Positions 1 through 10,324 of a stretch of DNA of 64,000 nt are shown one piece after another (within the stretch, counting starts at the first letter, position 1; every line of letters starts with the position of its first letter). The notes below the pieces were generated by a model, which did not search any database, was not told the DNA's origin, and saw nothing but the letters and a program-made list of their open reading frames with translations. The stretch covers positions 1 to 64,000 of the forward strand of contig NZ_AUGM01000020.1 in the NCBI RefSeq assembly GCF_000422665.1, in the 5' to 3' direction. The DNA comes from Ferrimonas senticii DSM 18821 (lineage in GTDB: Bacteria; Pseudomonadota; Gammaproteobacteria; Enterobacterales; Shewanellaceae). A program made the translations under genes and the position numbers.

Positions 1-28
1 TTCGCTTCAACTCTTAAAGAGGAGCGCC

Positions 29-56
29 ATTTTATTAAGTTAACTTCCGAAGTCAA
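29..56 (-). promoter_or_regulatory. rRNA operon promoter P2 (reads out of window)
   Basis: On the minus strand a -35 TTGACT (51-56) and a -10 TAAAAT (29-34) are separated by 16 bp. It lies about 115 bp downstream of a second promoter of rRNA P1 type, which is the usual tandem P1/P2 arrangement of rrn operons in gammaproteobacteria. The rRNA genes themselves are outside the window to the left, so the assignment rests on the promoter pair and on the known position of an rrn operon beside yrdA in related genomes. Confidence 0.7.
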
Positions 57-144
57 GGACTTATTTTGAAAGTTTTCTTAGTGGCTGCTGCCTTATCAAC
101 CGTGGCCAACCGCGTTACCGCTGTGCCCCGTCGACAGGAGGCGC

Positions 145-172
145 ATTATAGGGAGCCTTTGAATTAGCGCAA
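145..172 (-). promoter_or_regulatory. rRNA operon promoter P1 (reads out of window)
   Basis: On the minus strand a -35 TTGCGC (167-172) and a perfect -10 TATAAT (145-150) are separated by 16 bp. The -10 is embedded in CTCCCTATAATGCGCC, the signature context of E. coli rrn P1 promoters, including the GC-rich discriminator expected for stringent control. The DNA just upstream (about 173-200) is AT-rich and could act as an UP element. The identification is by resemblance to known rrn P1 sequences. Confidence 0.8.
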
Positions 173-190
173 CCCCTTAAGCCAGATAAT

Positions 191-219
191 TTGTCTAATT
201 TAACGCGAACGCTCATTAT
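191..219 (+). promoter_or_regulatory. candidate yrdA promoter
   Basis: TTGTCT (191-196) and CATTAT (214-219) are separated by 17 bp on the plus strand, about 50 bp before yrdA. It is divergent from, and close to, the AT-rich upstream part of rrn P1, so the two transcription units may influence each other. Confidence 0.45.
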
Positions 220-270
220 AGCAACGATCTGCCGCAACAACGGCGCAAAAACCAACAAAAAGGAGCCTTT

Positions 271-807
271 ATGGCGATCAAATCTTTCCTTGGCCAGCAG
301 CCAACCTTAGCAAATGGGGTTTATGTTGAAGAAAGTGCGGTGCTCTATGGGGATATCAAACTGGCTGAAGACGCCAGCGTTTGGCCTTTGGTGGCAGCTC
401 GCGGTGATGTGAACTTTATCCGTATCGGTAAACGCAGCAACATTCAGGATGGTTCGGTGCTGCACGTCACCCGCAAACACGAGGCGGTACCGGAAGGCTA
501 TCCACTATTGATTGGTGATGAGGTTACCGTTGGCCACAAAGTGATGTTGCACGGCTGCACCATCGGCAATCGAGTGTTGGTTGGGATGGGCGCCATCGTG
601 TTGGATGGCGCGGTCATCGAAGATGAGGTGATGATCGGCGCCGGCAGTTTGGTGCCACCAGGTAAGCGCCTGCAGTCTGGCTACCTATATTTTGGCAGCC
701 CAGTAAAACAAGCGCGGCCATTAACGGATGCCGAACGGGCGTTTTTAACCGAATCCGCTGACAACTACGTCAAGCTAAAGCAGGTCTATCTAGATCAGCA
801 AGGTTGA
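271..807 (+). CDS. yrdA: gamma-carbonic anhydrase family protein YrdA
   Basis: This is a 178-residue left-handed beta-helix (hexapeptide-repeat) protein of the gamma-carbonic anhydrase/YrdA family. Repeats run from about residue 25 to 130. Three histidines at about 65, 89 and 94 (in VLHVT, VGHK and MLHGC) sit where the family binds zinc. A strong ribosome site (AAGGAG) lies 6 bp before the ATG. Enzymatic activity has not been shown for most bacterial members, so the catalytic role is uncertain. It is a single gene, divergent from an rRNA operon promoter, and its last 13 bp overlap the convergent yrdB. Confidence 0.93.
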   Translation: MAIKSFLGQQPTLANGVYVEESAVLYGDIKLAEDASVWPLVAARGDVNFIRIGKRSNIQDGSVLHVTRKHEAVPEGYPLLIGDEVTVGHKVMLHGCTIGNRVLVGMGAIVLDGAVIEDEVMIGAGSLVPPGKRLQSGYLYFGSPVKQARPLTDAERAFLTESADNYVKLKQVYLDQQG

Positions 808-1070
808 TGGCCTAACCACACCTGCCCTTGGGGATCGAAACTTTCCTCTTCTATTAGCAGTTCCGCTTGTTCTTCAAGATCGAAGCGGCACTGCTCAAAC
901 GCGGCCGAGGCTTGCTCGATGTTCTCAATCTGGCAGTTGGCCAGTTTCGCCAACTGCGCAATGGTGATCAGGCAAGGCACCACCTGCCCGGCCCATTGCG
1001 CATCAAATTGGATCCACTGTTGCGACCAATCCACCTCGATGCGGTCATTAAATAGAATTTGCTGATTCAT
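795..1070 (-). CDS. yrdB: DUF1488 family protein YrdB
   Basis: This is a small acidic protein of 91 residues with no recognisable catalytic motif, matching the DUF1488/YrdB family that sits beside yrdA and aroE in E. coli. The ATG at 1070 is preferred over longer in-frame starts. It is preceded by GAGGTAG and lies just after the aroE stop, whereas the upstream extension runs into aroE and has unrelated composition. It is probably co-transcribed with aroE, whose stop is 11 bp upstream. The 3' ends of yrdB and yrdA overlap by 13 bp. Function is unknown. Confidence 0.8.
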   Translation of the reverse strand: MNQQILFNDRIEVDWSQQWIQFDAQWAGQVVPCLITIAQLAKLANCQIENIEQASAAFEQCRFDLEEQAELLIEEESFDPQGQVWLGHQPC

Positions 1071-1081
1071 TGCGCTACCTC

Positions 1082-1891
1082 TTACTCGGCAATCAAGCGG
1101 CTTAATACCGTCGCGGTATCCGGTTGGATCTGACGCCACAATTGGAAACTGGCGGCGGCTTGCTCGACCAGCATCCCTATGCCGTTGTAGTTGGCGTTTA
1201 GCCCTTGAGCTTGGCCCCACTGCTGAAACGGCGTCAAGCCAGTGCCATAAGAGAGATCATAACTGACTGCCTGCGGGCTTAAGGCAATTTTTGGTAATGA
1301 TGGCAGTTCACCGGTCAATGACGCGGCGGTGCCATTCAGCACCAAATCAAACTCCCCCACAATCTGCTGCAATCCGACCCCTTGCACCGAGCCCAAATCG
1401 GCAAAATCGTTAGCTAACTGCTGGGCGGTGCTTTCAGTACGGTTCGCTATAACAATCCGCTGTGGCTGTTGCGCCAACAACGGTGCCAAGATCCCACGTA
1501 CCGCCCCACCAGCACCGAGGATCAAGATCCGCTGATCAGCCAATGCGACTCCCAAGCGGATCAGATCGGTCACCAGGCCAATGCCATCGGTATTATCTCC
1601 TAGCAGACTGCCGTCGGCTTGCCAGTAAAGGGTATTAACGGCTTCGGCGCGCCGCGCTCGTTCGGTTAATTGCTGACAGAGGGCAAACGCTTGCTGTTTA
1701 AACGGTGCAGTAACGTTAGCACCGCAGCCGCCGGCCAGCCGAAACTGGGTCACCGCCTCAGCAAAGTTATCTGGTTCCGCCAGGGTTCGGTCGTAGTGAA
1801 TGCTCTGCTGGGTTTGCTCGGCAAATTGCTGATGAATTTGCGGTGACTTACTTTGACTGATGGGGTTACCGAAGACGGTATAGCGATCCAT
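1082..1891 (-). CDS. aroE: shikimate dehydrogenase (NADP+)
   Basis: AroE reduces 3-dehydroshikimate to shikimate in aromatic amino-acid synthesis. From the ATG at 1891 the protein is 269 residues, the usual length. The shikimate-binding SKSP (about 14-17), the catalytic pair Lys65 (NVTAPFK) and Asp102 (NTDG), and the nucleotide-binding LGAGGAVRG (about 129-137) are all visible. Longer in-frame starts add about 23 residues absent from the family, encoded in a terminator hairpin. A GTG two codons upstream is an alternative. No clear Shine-Dalgarno site is seen. The hairpin between hemF and aroE suggests aroE is partly separated from hemF transcription. Confidence 0.94.
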   Translation of the reverse strand: MDRYTVFGNPISQSKSPQIHQQFAEQTQQSIHYDRTLAEPDNFAEAVTQFRLAGGCGANVTAPFKQQAFALCQQLTERARRAEAVNTLYWQADGSLLGDNTDGIGLVTDLIRLGVALADQRILILGAGGAVRGILAPLLAQQPQRIVIANRTESTAQQLANDFADLGSVQGVGLQQIVGEFDLVLNGTAASLTGELPSLPKIALSPQAVSYDLSYGTGLTPFQQWGQAQGLNANYNGIGMLVEQAAASFQLWRQIQPDTATVLSRLIAE

Positions 1892-1902
1892 GGGCACACA
1901 TA

Positions 1903-1943
1903 GCAAAAAGGGCAATGACCGAGTTATACGTGTCACTGCCCTT
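1903..1943 (-). terminator. intrinsic terminator after hemF
   Basis: On the minus strand the arms AAGGGCA-TGAC (right and left at 1937-1943 and 1908-1914, plus a 4-bp extension) enclose a 12-nt loop and are followed by TTTTT. It lies between the hemF stop and the aroE start. Confidence 0.7.
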
Positions 1944-1960
1944 AGATGGCAACCTCGCAA

Positions 1961-2947
<987 letters not shown>

Positions 2948-2957
2948 CTACCGGCTG

Positions 2958-3527
2958 TTAGCCGCGCAAGATGTCGCCGCTGCGAGCGTCCATAATGGTT
3001 GAAGGCGCGAGATTACCACCGACCTCCCCCATCACAACGCCGTCGAGCAGATGACCCAGTTGCTCGACCACCTCACCCCCCAAGGTCAACGCCGGTTGAC
3101 CGCTAAGGTTAGCGCTGGTGGAAACCACCGGACCGCCAGCGGCACAGCAGAGATCTTGCACCGCAGGGTGATCGCTCACACGCACAGCAAGGGTGTCGAA
3201 TTGGCCAGTTAGCCACTTAGGCACGCCGGCGCGTACCGGCATTACCCAGGTGTATGGGCCAGGCCAACGACTGAAAATCTGCTGCTGACGCGCTTCATCC
3301 AGCACACTTTCATCAACAAACGGGCGCAATTGGCCAAAGCTGGCGGCCACCAGAATCAGTCCTTTCTCTACTGGCCGCTGTTTGATCTGCAAGAGTCGTT
3401 CTACCGCTGCTTGGTTCATCGGATCACACCCTAAACCAAATACCGCTTCGGTTGGGTAGGCGATAACCCCCCCTTGGTTGATGGTTACACCGGCCTCGGC
3501 CACGGTTAACAAACGACTCATAGACAA
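2958..3527 (-). CDS. tsaC: threonylcarbamoyl-AMP synthase TsaC (YrdC/Sua5 family)
   Basis: TsaC makes threonylcarbamoyl-AMP from threonine, bicarbonate and ATP, the first step of the t6A37 tRNA modification. The 189-residue protein carries the YrdC-fold signatures [14 protein letters not shown] (about 23-36), KQRP..KGLILV (about 49-60) and [11 protein letters not shown] (about 136-146). The start is ambiguous. A TTG at 3527 lies 6 bp after GGAG, while the ATG at 3521 is 12 bp after it; both give a full domain. The TTG directly abuts the purE stop, indicating translational coupling with purE. Confidence 0.92.
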   Translation of the reverse strand: MSMSRLLTVAEAGVTINQGGVIAYPTEAVFGLGCDPMNQAAVERLLQIKQRPVEKGLILVAASFGQLRPFVDESVLDEARQQQIFSRWPGPYTWVMPVRAGVPKWLTGQFDTLAVRVSDHPAVQDLCCAAGGPVVSTSANLSGQPALTLGGEVVEQLGHLLDGVVMGEVGGNLAPSTIMDARSGDILRG

Positions 3528-4037
3528 TTAGATCTCCGCTAGTTTGGCTTGCAGTGCTGCATCTTTGGCTTGCACTGCGGCGGCCGCTTCGGCCCGTTCA
3601 TATTTAACTTTAGACGCCAACGCATCGTCACCGACCGCCAACATCTGCGCTGCCAGATAGCCAGCATTCTTGGCGCCGGCACTGCCAATAGCAACAGTCG
3701 CCACCGGTACGCCACCTGGCATCATCACAGTAGACAGCAAAGCATCATGCCCTTGCAATGGGCCGTTGTTGATTGGCACGCCGATCACAGGTCGGGTGGT
3801 GATCCCAGCCACTGCTCCGGCAAGGTGGGCCGCCAACCCTGCGGCACAGACAAATACCTTGCAGCCGCGGGCTTCGGCATCGGTAACGTAGGCGTGGGTA
3901 GCGGCTGGAGTGCGATGCGCTGACGTTACTTTCGCCTCGAAAGGAATTTCAAAGGCTTTCAGCACATCAAGGGTCGCTTGCATGATCGGCAGATCAGAGT
4001 CAGAGCCCATTAAAACTGCAACGAATGGGGTGGTCAT
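3528..4037 (-). CDS. purE: N5-carboxyaminoimidazole ribonucleotide mutase
   Basis: PurE converts N5-CAIR to CAIR in de novo purine synthesis. The 169-residue protein shows the class I motifs MGSDSDLP (about 10-17) and SAHRTP (39-44, with the catalytic His41) and the glycine-rich GVPINNG loop. In many gammaproteobacteria purK follows in an operon. Here no purK is adjacent, and tsaC takes that position. The start codon follows AAGGATCC. Confidence 0.95.
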   Translation of the reverse strand: MTTPFVAVLMGSDSDLPIMQATLDVLKAFEIPFEAKVTSAHRTPAATHAYVTDAEARGCKVFVCAAGLAAHLAGAVAGITTRPVIGVPINNGPLQGHDALLSTVMMPGGVPVATVAIGSAGAKNAGYLAAQMLAVGDDALASKVKYERAEAAAAVQAKDAALQAKLAEI

Positions 4038-4098
4038 AGGATGGATCCTTAGTAGGGTACGTCGCTAAAACGACTTATGGTTATTTAGATCGCCGCGA

Positions 4099-4668
4099 TT
4101 ATAACCACTCACTTTGGTACTTACATGTCCGTTGTGGGCAACACAATGTTCTGTTTCCACGTACCTTTTTGACTACTAATAACTTCCAGCCACACTCAGG
4201 GCAGGATTGGCCGACCGGTTGCTCGTTAAGCAGATATTTGCACTTCGGATAGTCGCTGCACGCGTAGAATTTCTTGCCAAAGCGGTTGGTGCGCTCTTGC
4301 AGTTGGCCTTCGCCGCATTGCGGGCAACTTGGCAGGTCTGGCGCTTGTTCTGGCTCATCTTGACGAACGATGTGATCGCACTCAGGATAGCCGGTACAGC
4401 CGATGTAGAAACCATAACGACCGGACTTTAGCGCCAACTCGCGGCCACACTTAGGGCATTCGGTGCCCTCCATCACTTCATCTTCGCTGTGGGACTTCTC
4501 CACCAATGGTCGATGATAACCACAATCTGGATAGCCACTGCAGCCGATAAAACTACCGTGCTTGCCATGTTTTAGCTGAAGAGCTTGGCCGCACTCTGGG
4601 CACGCGCCATGGTCATGCTCTAACGCATGCTCATGTTGAGAAAACAAGGTGCTATCGATTTTGGCCAT
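4099..4668 (-). CDS. yrdD: topoisomerase I-type zinc-finger protein YrdD
   Basis: This 189-residue protein is made almost wholly of four cysteine-4 modules of the topoisomerase I C-terminal type. Each begins CPxCG; the first three end in a C-x-x-YPxC pattern (about 23-51, 72-98 and 115-142) and the last, more divergent, ends CCPQRTC. There is no topoisomerase catalytic domain, so it is a stand-alone zinc-ribbon protein, probably binding single-stranded nucleic acid. The histidine-rich N-terminus (HEHALEHDHG) could also bind metal. A terminator upstream separates it from smg, so it probably starts its own unit towards purE-tsaC. The cellular role is not established. Confidence 0.85.
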   Translation of the reverse strand: MAKIDSTLFSQHEHALEHDHGACPECGQALQLKHGKHGSFIGCSGYPDCGYHRPLVEKSHSEDEVMEGTECPKCGRELALKSGRYGFYIGCTGYPECDHIVRQDEPEQAPDLPSCPQCGEGQLQERTNRFGKKFYACSDYPKCKYLLNEQPVGQSCPECGWKLLVVKKVRGNRTLCCPQRTCKYQSEWL

Positions 4669-4709
4669 TGGCTAAGTTACATCCACTACGAGTATTACCA
4701 CCAATTTAC

Positions 4710-4736
4710 CAAAAAAGGCGCCGCAGCGCCTTTTTC
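4710..4736 (-). terminator. intrinsic terminator after smg
   Basis: AAAAAGGCGC (4712-4721) pairs with GCGCCTTTTT (4726-4735) around a 4-nt loop. There are T-runs on both strands, so it could work in both directions. On the minus strand it ends the LysM-dprA-smg operon. Confidence 0.8.
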
Positions 4737-4758
4737 TCAAGCCGTTGACTTGCTCTGT

Positions 4759-5232
4759 TTAGTGCAGCAGTCCTTCCGGTTGCTCGAAGATCAGATCTTC
4801 CATCTGGCTGTAGGCTTGTTCGTTGCCTGGCGCATTGAACAGCACCATCAGTACCACCCATTTCAGATCATCCAGCGACAGCGGCTCGCCATCCAGTGCC
4901 ATTACGCGGTCGATCACCATCTCGCGAGTGTGGGCATCGAGTACCCGTATGTTTTCTAAAAACTGCAAAAAACCACGGCTAGCAACATCAAGTTGTTGTT
5001 GCTCTTTGTCATGATAGATACGGAAACTGCTGCTGGCCGCCCCAACCAGATAGGGCTGTTGTTCCGACTGTTGCAGATCCGCCAGCTTCTCAATCCAACC
5101 CAGCGCTTTGCCAATCTCTTGTTTGTGGAAGCCTGCACGGCTTAACTCATCCGTTAGCTCTTCGCGATCAAACAGCAACTCGACGTCGCTCTGAACATAG
5201 GTCTCAAACAGATACATCAGAATATCGAACAT
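4759..5232 (-). CDS. smg: Smg family protein (DUF494)
   Basis: This 157-residue acidic protein starts [12 protein letters not shown] and matches the Smg/DUF494 family found beside dprA in E. coli and relatives. No catalytic motif is visible and the molecular role is not known. The ATG lies one base after the dprA stop, and its ribosome site GGGAGG is inside the end of dprA, so translation is coupled to dprA. Confidence 0.88.
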   Translation of the reverse strand: MFDILMYLFETYVQSDVELLFDREELTDELSRAGFHKQEIGKALGWIEKLADLQQSEQQPYLVGAASSSFRIYHDKEQQQLDVASRGFLQFLENIRVLDAHTREMVIDRVMALDGEPLSLDDLKWVVLMVLFNAPGNEQAYSQMEDLIFEQPEGLLH

Positions 5233-5233
5233 A

Positions 5234-6313
5234 TCAGCCTCCCTTAAGCCTTACATAGCCACCGGGCACAGCCGCAACAACCCCATCCAGTTCTAGCTCG
5301 GTCAGTTGTGTCATCACAACCTCTACCGGTAGTTCGCTGCGTTGTACCACTACATCAACCGGTGTGACCTCATAACCCACACTATCTAACAACGGCGAGT
5401 CAGGCAACTTAGCCGCCAATAACGACGGTTGATAAGGACGTTGTAATGTTAACTCCTCAATAATATCGACCGGATCAGTCACCAATTTGGCACCTTGCTG
5501 GATCAACTGATGGCAACCTTGGCGATTTGGCTCTAACACACTACCGGGCACCGCAAACACCTCCCGTCCCTGTTCGGCCGCCAACCGGGCACTGATCAAT
5601 GAGCCGCTTTTTAGCCCCGCCTCGATAACAACCAAACCATAACTGAGGCCGCTGACGATACGGTTGCGTTCAGGAAAGTGATGCCGCAGCGGCGGTTGGT
5701 TAGGCCAGTATTCCGACACCAGAGCCCCCTGTTCGATGATCTGGGTCGCTAAGCTACGGTGTTGACGTGGATACACATTGCTTAAACCGCTGCCCAGCAC
5801 GGCGCTGGTCGCGCCGCCGCCAGCCAGCGCCCCTTGATGGCTGGCACCATCGATCCCCAAAGCAAGGCCAGAGGTAATGCCCCAGCCGCTGCTGGCCAAC
5901 TGTTGGCTCCACTCAAAGGCCAACTGGCGGCCGACATGGCTGGCTTTGCGGGCCCCAACCAGCGCGATACTGGCGGCGCTTAAGCACGTCAGCTGGCCTT
6001 CGACAAACAGCAGCAGTGGAGGATCATCGGTAACCCGCAACGATTGCGGGTAGGCTTCATCCATCAAGGTGATGATATGGCGCGAAGGTGAGTTATCCTG
6101 CCAAGTTAATGCCTGTTCCAGCGACGCCACTGGTGGCGGCGCGAAACGTTCACATTTGCCCATAAAGAAGCCGGGCAACTGCCCGGCTTGTAAGGATTCG
6201 ATAATCTGTTGCGGCGCCGCTTGTTGTAGCCATCGCCGTTTTTGGCTGCGAGTTAGGCCGCGCAAAGCGGCCAATTGCAGCCAGCTTTCAAGATCAGCCA
6301 CGTTTGCTGCCAA
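5234..6313 (-). CDS. dprA: DNA-processing protein DprA
   Basis: DprA protects incoming single-stranded DNA and loads RecA during natural transformation; it is also kept in species not known to be competent. The 359-residue protein has the Rossmann-like DprA core (about 95-290) with [10 protein letters not shown], the [10 protein letters not shown] motif and the [10 protein letters not shown] motif, and a C-terminal winged-helix-like region (about 300-355). The start is non-ATG: TTG at 6313, or GTG four codons later. Both fall inside the end of the LysM gene, which overlaps by about 20 bp. The operon order LysM-dprA-smg is common in Shewanella-type genomes. Confidence 0.92.
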   Translation of the reverse strand: MAANVADLESWLQLAALRGLTRSQKRRWLQQAAPQQIIESLQAGQLPGFFMGKCERFAPPPVASLEQALTWQDNSPSRHIITLMDEAYPQSLRVTDDPPLLLFVEGQLTCLSAASIALVGARKASHVGRQLAFEWSQQLASSGWGITSGLALGIDGASHQGALAGGGATSAVLGSGLSNVYPRQHRSLATQIIEQGALVSEYWPNQPPLRHHFPERNRIVSGLSYGLVVIEAGLKSGSLISARLAAEQGREVFAVPGSVLEPNRQGCHQLIQQGAKLVTDPVDIIEELTLQRPYQPSLLAAKLPDSPLLDSVGYEVTPVDVVVQRSELPVEVVMTQLTELELDGVVAAVPGGYVRLKGG

Positions 6314-7397
6314 ACACCATCGGGCTTGGGGCCAAGATATGGTCTTCCACTCGCACCGGATTACGGCCGTTGACGATCAATCCCATCGAGACCTTGTTAT
6401 AGGTCTTAAACAGCATCAGTTCACCGCTATACACCATTGGCAACTCAACAGAGCGGCCGTCACTGGTTAGTGCCATCACCTTATCATAGGCGCGGCGTAC
6501 CGTTTGGTCGCGATAAGGGATGTCATCCTCACCGGTTACTAGGATCTCTTCATTGTCCTTGTGAATCGCATAGACCTGGCCAATTTCAGCACCGTCATCG
6601 CTGCCGCGATTGACTATCGCCACTTGGAACGGTCCCATCTCCCGTGCCTTGGCATCGGATGCAATGATCTGCCCTGTAATACCTGCAGGTGCCGCATGCG
6701 GTTGGAAATATGCAGGCAGCATTGCTGCATCAGAGATCGGCATTACCCATTGTCCGGGCAACACCTCTTGATCGGAACTGGCTAGGGTCACTCGTGAAAT
6801 CTTGCCGGATTCAGTCACCTGACCGGCGGCGGTAAGTTCCATCTCCAGCCCAAGCAAGGTCTTGCCATCGACATCACGCAGCACTCGGCCCTTGCGATAA
6901 ACGCCGTAACGCTGACCGAGCTGCAGTTCACCGTCAACAAACAACACATCGCCGCTGGCATAACCAACCGCTTGCCGCTCGCCGCCCATAACTCTTGGAA
7001 TGCCAACCAATTGCTCTTCAGTCAGTACCTGCTGAAAGCTCAAGTACGGTTCGATAATCGATAGTGGCACTGCCGGGATGGCACCACCTTTAGGCTGAAT
7101 TCCCATCTCTGGGCTCATCCGTACTGAGGCTTTGCGCACTAAACGTGGCTTGCCATCGATGTATACCAACGTCAGTTGGTCACCCGGGTAGATTAGATGC
7201 GGGTTGGCGATCTGCGGGTTGGCCCCCCACAGCGTTGGCCAGCGCCACGGATCATCTAAGAACAACCCCGAAATGTCCCATAGGGTGTCGCCCTTTTTCA
7301 CTACATAGGTGTCGGGGTGCCCTGGTTTTAGGGTGAGGGTATCGGCCCATGCTGAGCCAACTAGTGCTACTGCGAGAAACACCGCCAATCTTTTCAT
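6294..7397 (-). CDS. secreted LysM-domain protein
   Basis: This 367-residue protein has an N-terminal signal peptide (about 1-18, ending SAWA-D) and one LysM domain directly after it (about 31-78, [13 protein letters not shown] to YPGDQLTL). A long C-terminal region without recognisable enzyme motifs follows. LysM binds glycan strands of peptidoglycan, so the protein is probably periplasmic and bound to the wall. It is divergent from def, with 131 bp between the starts, and is followed by dprA and smg. The exact role is unknown. Confidence 0.85.
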   Translation of the reverse strand: MKRLAVFLAVALVGSAWADTLTLKPGHPDTYVVKKGDTLWDISGLFLDDPWRWPTLWGANPQIANPHLIYPGDQLTLVYIDGKPRLVRKASVRMSPEMGIQPKGGAIPAVPLSIIEPYLSFQQVLTEEQLVGIPRVMGGERQAVGYASGDVLFVDGELQLGQRYGVYRKGRVLRDVDGKTLLGLEMELTAAGQVTESGKISRVTLASSDQEVLPGQWVMPISDAAMLPAYFQPHAAPAGITGQIIASDAKAREMGPFQVAIVNRGSDDGAEIGQVYAIHKDNEEILVTGEDDIPYRDQTVRRAYDKVMALTSDGRSVELPMVYSGELMLFKTYNKVSMGLIVNGRNPVRVEDHILAPSPMVFGSKRG

Positions 7398-7528
7398 GCC
7401 ACTTCCTTGTGCGTCGCTGGTTGCCGGTTTCTGTCATTCCCACCAGCAACGGGTTAAAATTACCCATCCGCTGCCAAAGTTACCCAAGGCAGACACTATT
7501 TTTCAATAACTTATTTACGAGATACGCC

Positions 7529-8041
7529 ATGGCCATCAGAGAAGTGCTTCGTTTCCCAGACGAGCGTCTGCGCACTGTCGCGCAACCAGTTACCGATTTT
7601 GGCCCAGAACTGCAGGCACTGATCGACGACATGTTCGAGACCATGTACGAAGAGCGCGGTGTCGGTTTGGCAGCGACCCAGATCGATCAGCACCTGCAGC
7701 TTATCGTTATGGACCTGTCTGAAGACAAAAGCGAACCACGCGTTTTCATCAACCCAAAAGTGGTTAAGCAAAACGGTAAATTCATCAACGAAGAGGGCTG
7801 TCTGTCAGTACCGGGCGTGTACGCCAAGGTAGAGCGGGCAGAGACCATCACCGTTGAAGCGCAAGACCGTCAAGGTAATACCGTGGTCACCGATGGCGAT
7901 GAACTGCTGTCCATCTGTCTGCAACACGAGATGGATCACCTGCTAGGCAAACTGTTTGTTGATTACCTGTCGCCACTGAAGCGTCAACGGATCAAACAGA
8001 AGCTGGAAAAGAACGCGCGTCTTGACGCCAAAATGGGATAA
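7529..8041 (+). CDS. def: peptide deformylase
   Basis: Def removes the N-formyl group from nascent proteins. From the ATG at 7529 the protein is 170 residues, as usual. All three metal-site motifs are present: GVGLAATQ (44-51), EGCLS with Cys91, and QHEMDHL with His133 and His137. The longer open frame to 7349 adds 60 residues with no family match and is rejected. The gene heads def-fmt-rsmB-trkA, the standard order. Confidence 0.97.
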   Translation: MAIREVLRFPDERLRTVAQPVTDFGPELQALIDDMFETMYEERGVGLAATQIDQHLQLIVMDLSEDKSEPRVFINPKVVKQNGKFINEEGCLSVPGVYAKVERAETITVEAQDRQGNTVVTDGDELLSICLQHEMDHLLGKLFVDYLSPLKRQRIKQKLEKNARLDAKMG

Positions 8042-8049
8042 GCGACACC

Positions 8050-8994
8050 GTGACAGCCCTTAAAATCGTCTTTGCTGGTACCCCAGAATTTGCTGCCGAT
8101 CACCTGCAAGCGCTACTGGATAGCGAACACCAGGTGGTGGCGGTCTACACCCAACCGGATCGTCCTGCTGGCCGCGGCAAAAAGCTGACCGCCAGTCCGG
8201 TGAAACTGCTGGCAACCGAGCACAATCTGCCGGTTTACCAGCCTCGCACCCTGCGCGACGAGCAAGCGCAGCAGGAGTTGGCGGCGCTGGATTTCGATAT
8301 CATGGTGGTGGTGGCTTATGGCCTGATCCTGCCAAAAGCGGTGTTGGATCTGCCGCGCCTTGGTTGCGTTAACGTCCACGGCTCGATTTTGCCGCGTTGG
8401 CGTGGTGCCGCGCCAATTCAGCGTTCTATCTGGGCGGGCGATGCGCAAACTGGCGTAACCATCATGCAGATGGACGAGGGCTTAGACACCGGCGCGATGC
8501 TGCACAAAGTATTCTGCGACATCGAAGATTCTGACACCTCCGCCAGTCTTTACCTGAAACTGGCTAAGCTGGGGCCACAGGGCCTGGTGGAAGCGCTGGC
8601 GCAACTGGCCGACGGCACTGCCGTCGCCGAAGTGCAAGATGACAGCCAAGCTAACTACGCCGAGAAACTGTCAAAAGAGGAAGCGGCGATTGACTGGTCC
8701 AAATCCGCTGTGGCGCTGTGGCGTGAGGTTCGAGCCTTTAACCCTTGGCCAATCAGTCACTTCCAGTGTGAGGCGCAGACCATCAAGCTGTGGCAGGCCG
8801 AGGTAGTTGAAGGCCAGCACAACGCCGCTCCGGGCACCATCATCGCAGCCGATAAGCAGGGCATCGTGGTCGCCTGTGGCGACAACGCCTTGCGACTGCT
8901 GTCGATCCAGTTGCCAAACAAAAAGGCGATGGCCGCCGCCGATGTTTTGAACGCTCGTAAAGAGTGGTTTGCCGAAGGCAACCGTCTGTCATGA
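8050..8994 (+). CDS. fmt: methionyl-tRNA formyltransferase
   Basis: Fmt formylates initiator Met-tRNA using 10-formyl-tetrahydrofolate. The 314-residue protein has the formyltransferase core with Asn108 and His110 (NVHGSILP) and the C-terminal tRNA-binding domain (about 205-310). The start is GTG, 8 bp after the def stop. The stop overlaps the rsmB start (ATGA), showing translational coupling. Confidence 0.97.
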   Translation: MTALKIVFAGTPEFAADHLQALLDSEHQVVAVYTQPDRPAGRGKKLTASPVKLLATEHNLPVYQPRTLRDEQAQQELAALDFDIMVVVAYGLILPKAVLDLPRLGCVNVHGSILPRWRGAAPIQRSIWAGDAQTGVTIMQMDEGLDTGAMLHKVFCDIEDSDTSASLYLKLAKLGPQGLVEALAQLADGTAVAEVQDDSQANYAEKLSKEEAAIDWSKSAVALWREVRAFNPWPISHFQCEAQTIKLWQAEVVEGQHNAAPGTIIAADKQGIVVACGDNALRLLSIQLPNKKAMAAADVLNARKEWFAEGNRLS

Positions 8995-10307
8995 GCCAAA
9001 AGTCACGCGCTTATAACCTGCGTGCCGACGCCGCCAGCATCATTCTGGCGGTGATCGACCAAGGTCAATCGATGGGCACCGCCCTACCAAAAGTTCAGCA
9101 ACGCTACCGCGACGGCCGCGACAAAGGTCTGCTGGCCGAGATCTGTTACGGCGTGATGCGCACTCTGCCACAGCTGGACACCCAACTGCGGCGGCAGCTG
9201 CAAAACCCACTGAACGGCAAAAAACGGATCATCCACTGCCTGCTGATGGCGGGACTGTACCAGCTAAAGCACACTCGGGTGGCCTCCCATGCGGTGATCA
9301 GCGAGAGCGTCGAAGCCTGTCGGACCCTGCGTGCGCCGGGGATGACCGGCTTGGTCAACGGCGTACTGCGCAGCATGCAGCGCAACCTTGAAGCGCTACA
9401 GAATGAGCAATTCGAGGCGGAAACCGTACAAACCATGCACCCAAGCTGGCTGCTAAAGCGGCTGCAACAGGCTTACCCACAACAGTGGCCGCAAGTGGTA
9501 GCCGCCAACAATCAGCAACCGCCACTGTGGCTGCGAGCCAACGTTAGCCAGCAAAGCCGTGATGCCTACATGGTTAAGTTAACCGAACAACAGATTGCTT
9601 GTGAAGCCGGTGATAGCGCCGATTCGCTGCGGTTGTTGGAACCGATGGACGTTACCCAACTGCCGGGCTTCGAAACCGGCGCGGTATCAGTGCAAGATCT
9701 GTCAGCTCAGCGCAGCGCCGAACTGCTGGATTGCCAAGCCGGCGATGAAGTGCTGGATGTCTGTGCCGCCCCGGGTGGCAAAACCTGCCACATGCTGGAA
9801 CGGCAGCCACAAATCGCCAAAATGATTGCCGTCGATCTGCACGGTGATCGCTTAGCGCGGGTCCAGCAAAACCTTGACCGTATCGGCCTTAATGCCGAAC
9901 TGGTTGAAGGCGATGCCCGCTTTCCACAACAGTGGGCGCCGGGACAACGCTTCGATCGCATCTTGCTGGACGCCCCCTGCTCCGCCACCGGGGTTATCCG
10001 TCGTAATCCTGACAGCAAGTGGCTGCGACGTGACAGCGACATCGAACAACTGGCACAGGTGCAAGCCGAGATCCTGCAAGCGATGTGGCAGATCCTCAAA
10101 CCAGGGGGCACCCTGTTGTACGCCACTTGTTCGGTGTTACCAGAGGAAAACAGCAAGCAGATCAGCGCGTTTCTTCAGCAAACTGAGGATGCTATGCTGA
10201 TCCCAATCCACGCCGATGAGCAGCTCGACAATCCCGGTTGGCAGATCCTACCGAGCACCACCGGCGGCGACGGCTTCTACTACGCCCGTCTGCAAAAACG
10301 CAGCTAA
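8991..10307 (+). CDS. rsmB: 16S rRNA (cytosine-967-C5)-methyltransferase RsmB
   Basis: RsmB methylates C967 of 16S rRNA with S-adenosylmethionine. From the ATG at 8991 (overlapping the fmt stop) it is 438 residues. An N-terminal NusB-like RNA-binding domain (about 1-140) precedes the Rossmann methyltransferase with the SAM motif [10 protein letters not shown] (about 255-264). Two catalytic-site cysteines lie in DAPCSATG and YATCSV. Its 3' end is followed 17 bp later by trkA. Confidence 0.96.
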   Translation: MSQKSRAYNLRADAASIILAVIDQGQSMGTALPKVQQRYRDGRDKGLLAEICYGVMRTLPQLDTQLRRQLQNPLNGKKRIIHCLLMAGLYQLKHTRVASHAVISESVEACRTLRAPGMTGLVNGVLRSMQRNLEALQNEQFEAETVQTMHPSWLLKRLQQAYPQQWPQVVAANNQQPPLWLRANVSQQSRDAYMVKLTEQQIACEAGDSADSLRLLEPMDVTQLPGFETGAVSVQDLSAQRSAELLDCQAGDEVLDVCAAPGGKTCHMLERQPQIAKMIAVDLHGDRLARVQQNLDRIGLNAELVEGDARFPQQWAPGQRFDRILLDAPCSATGVIRRNPDSKWLRRDSDIEQLAQVQAEILQAMWQILKPGGTLLYATCSVLPEENSKQISAFLQQTEDAMLIPIHADEQLDNPGWQILPSTTGGDGFYYARLQKRS

Positions 10308-10324
10308 CGTATAACGATAATCAC

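Noticed and set aside
8-22. boxA antitermination signal just downstream of rrn P2
   Set aside because: CTCTTTAA is present on the minus strand, but it lies only a few bases after the P2 start, closer than in known rrn leaders, and the rest of the consensus is missing. The real boxA is probably outside the window.
215-242. Third minus-strand rRNA promoter with TATAAT at 215-220
   Set aside because: No acceptable -35 lies 15-18 bp upstream. The same bases fit the plus-strand yrdA promoter better.
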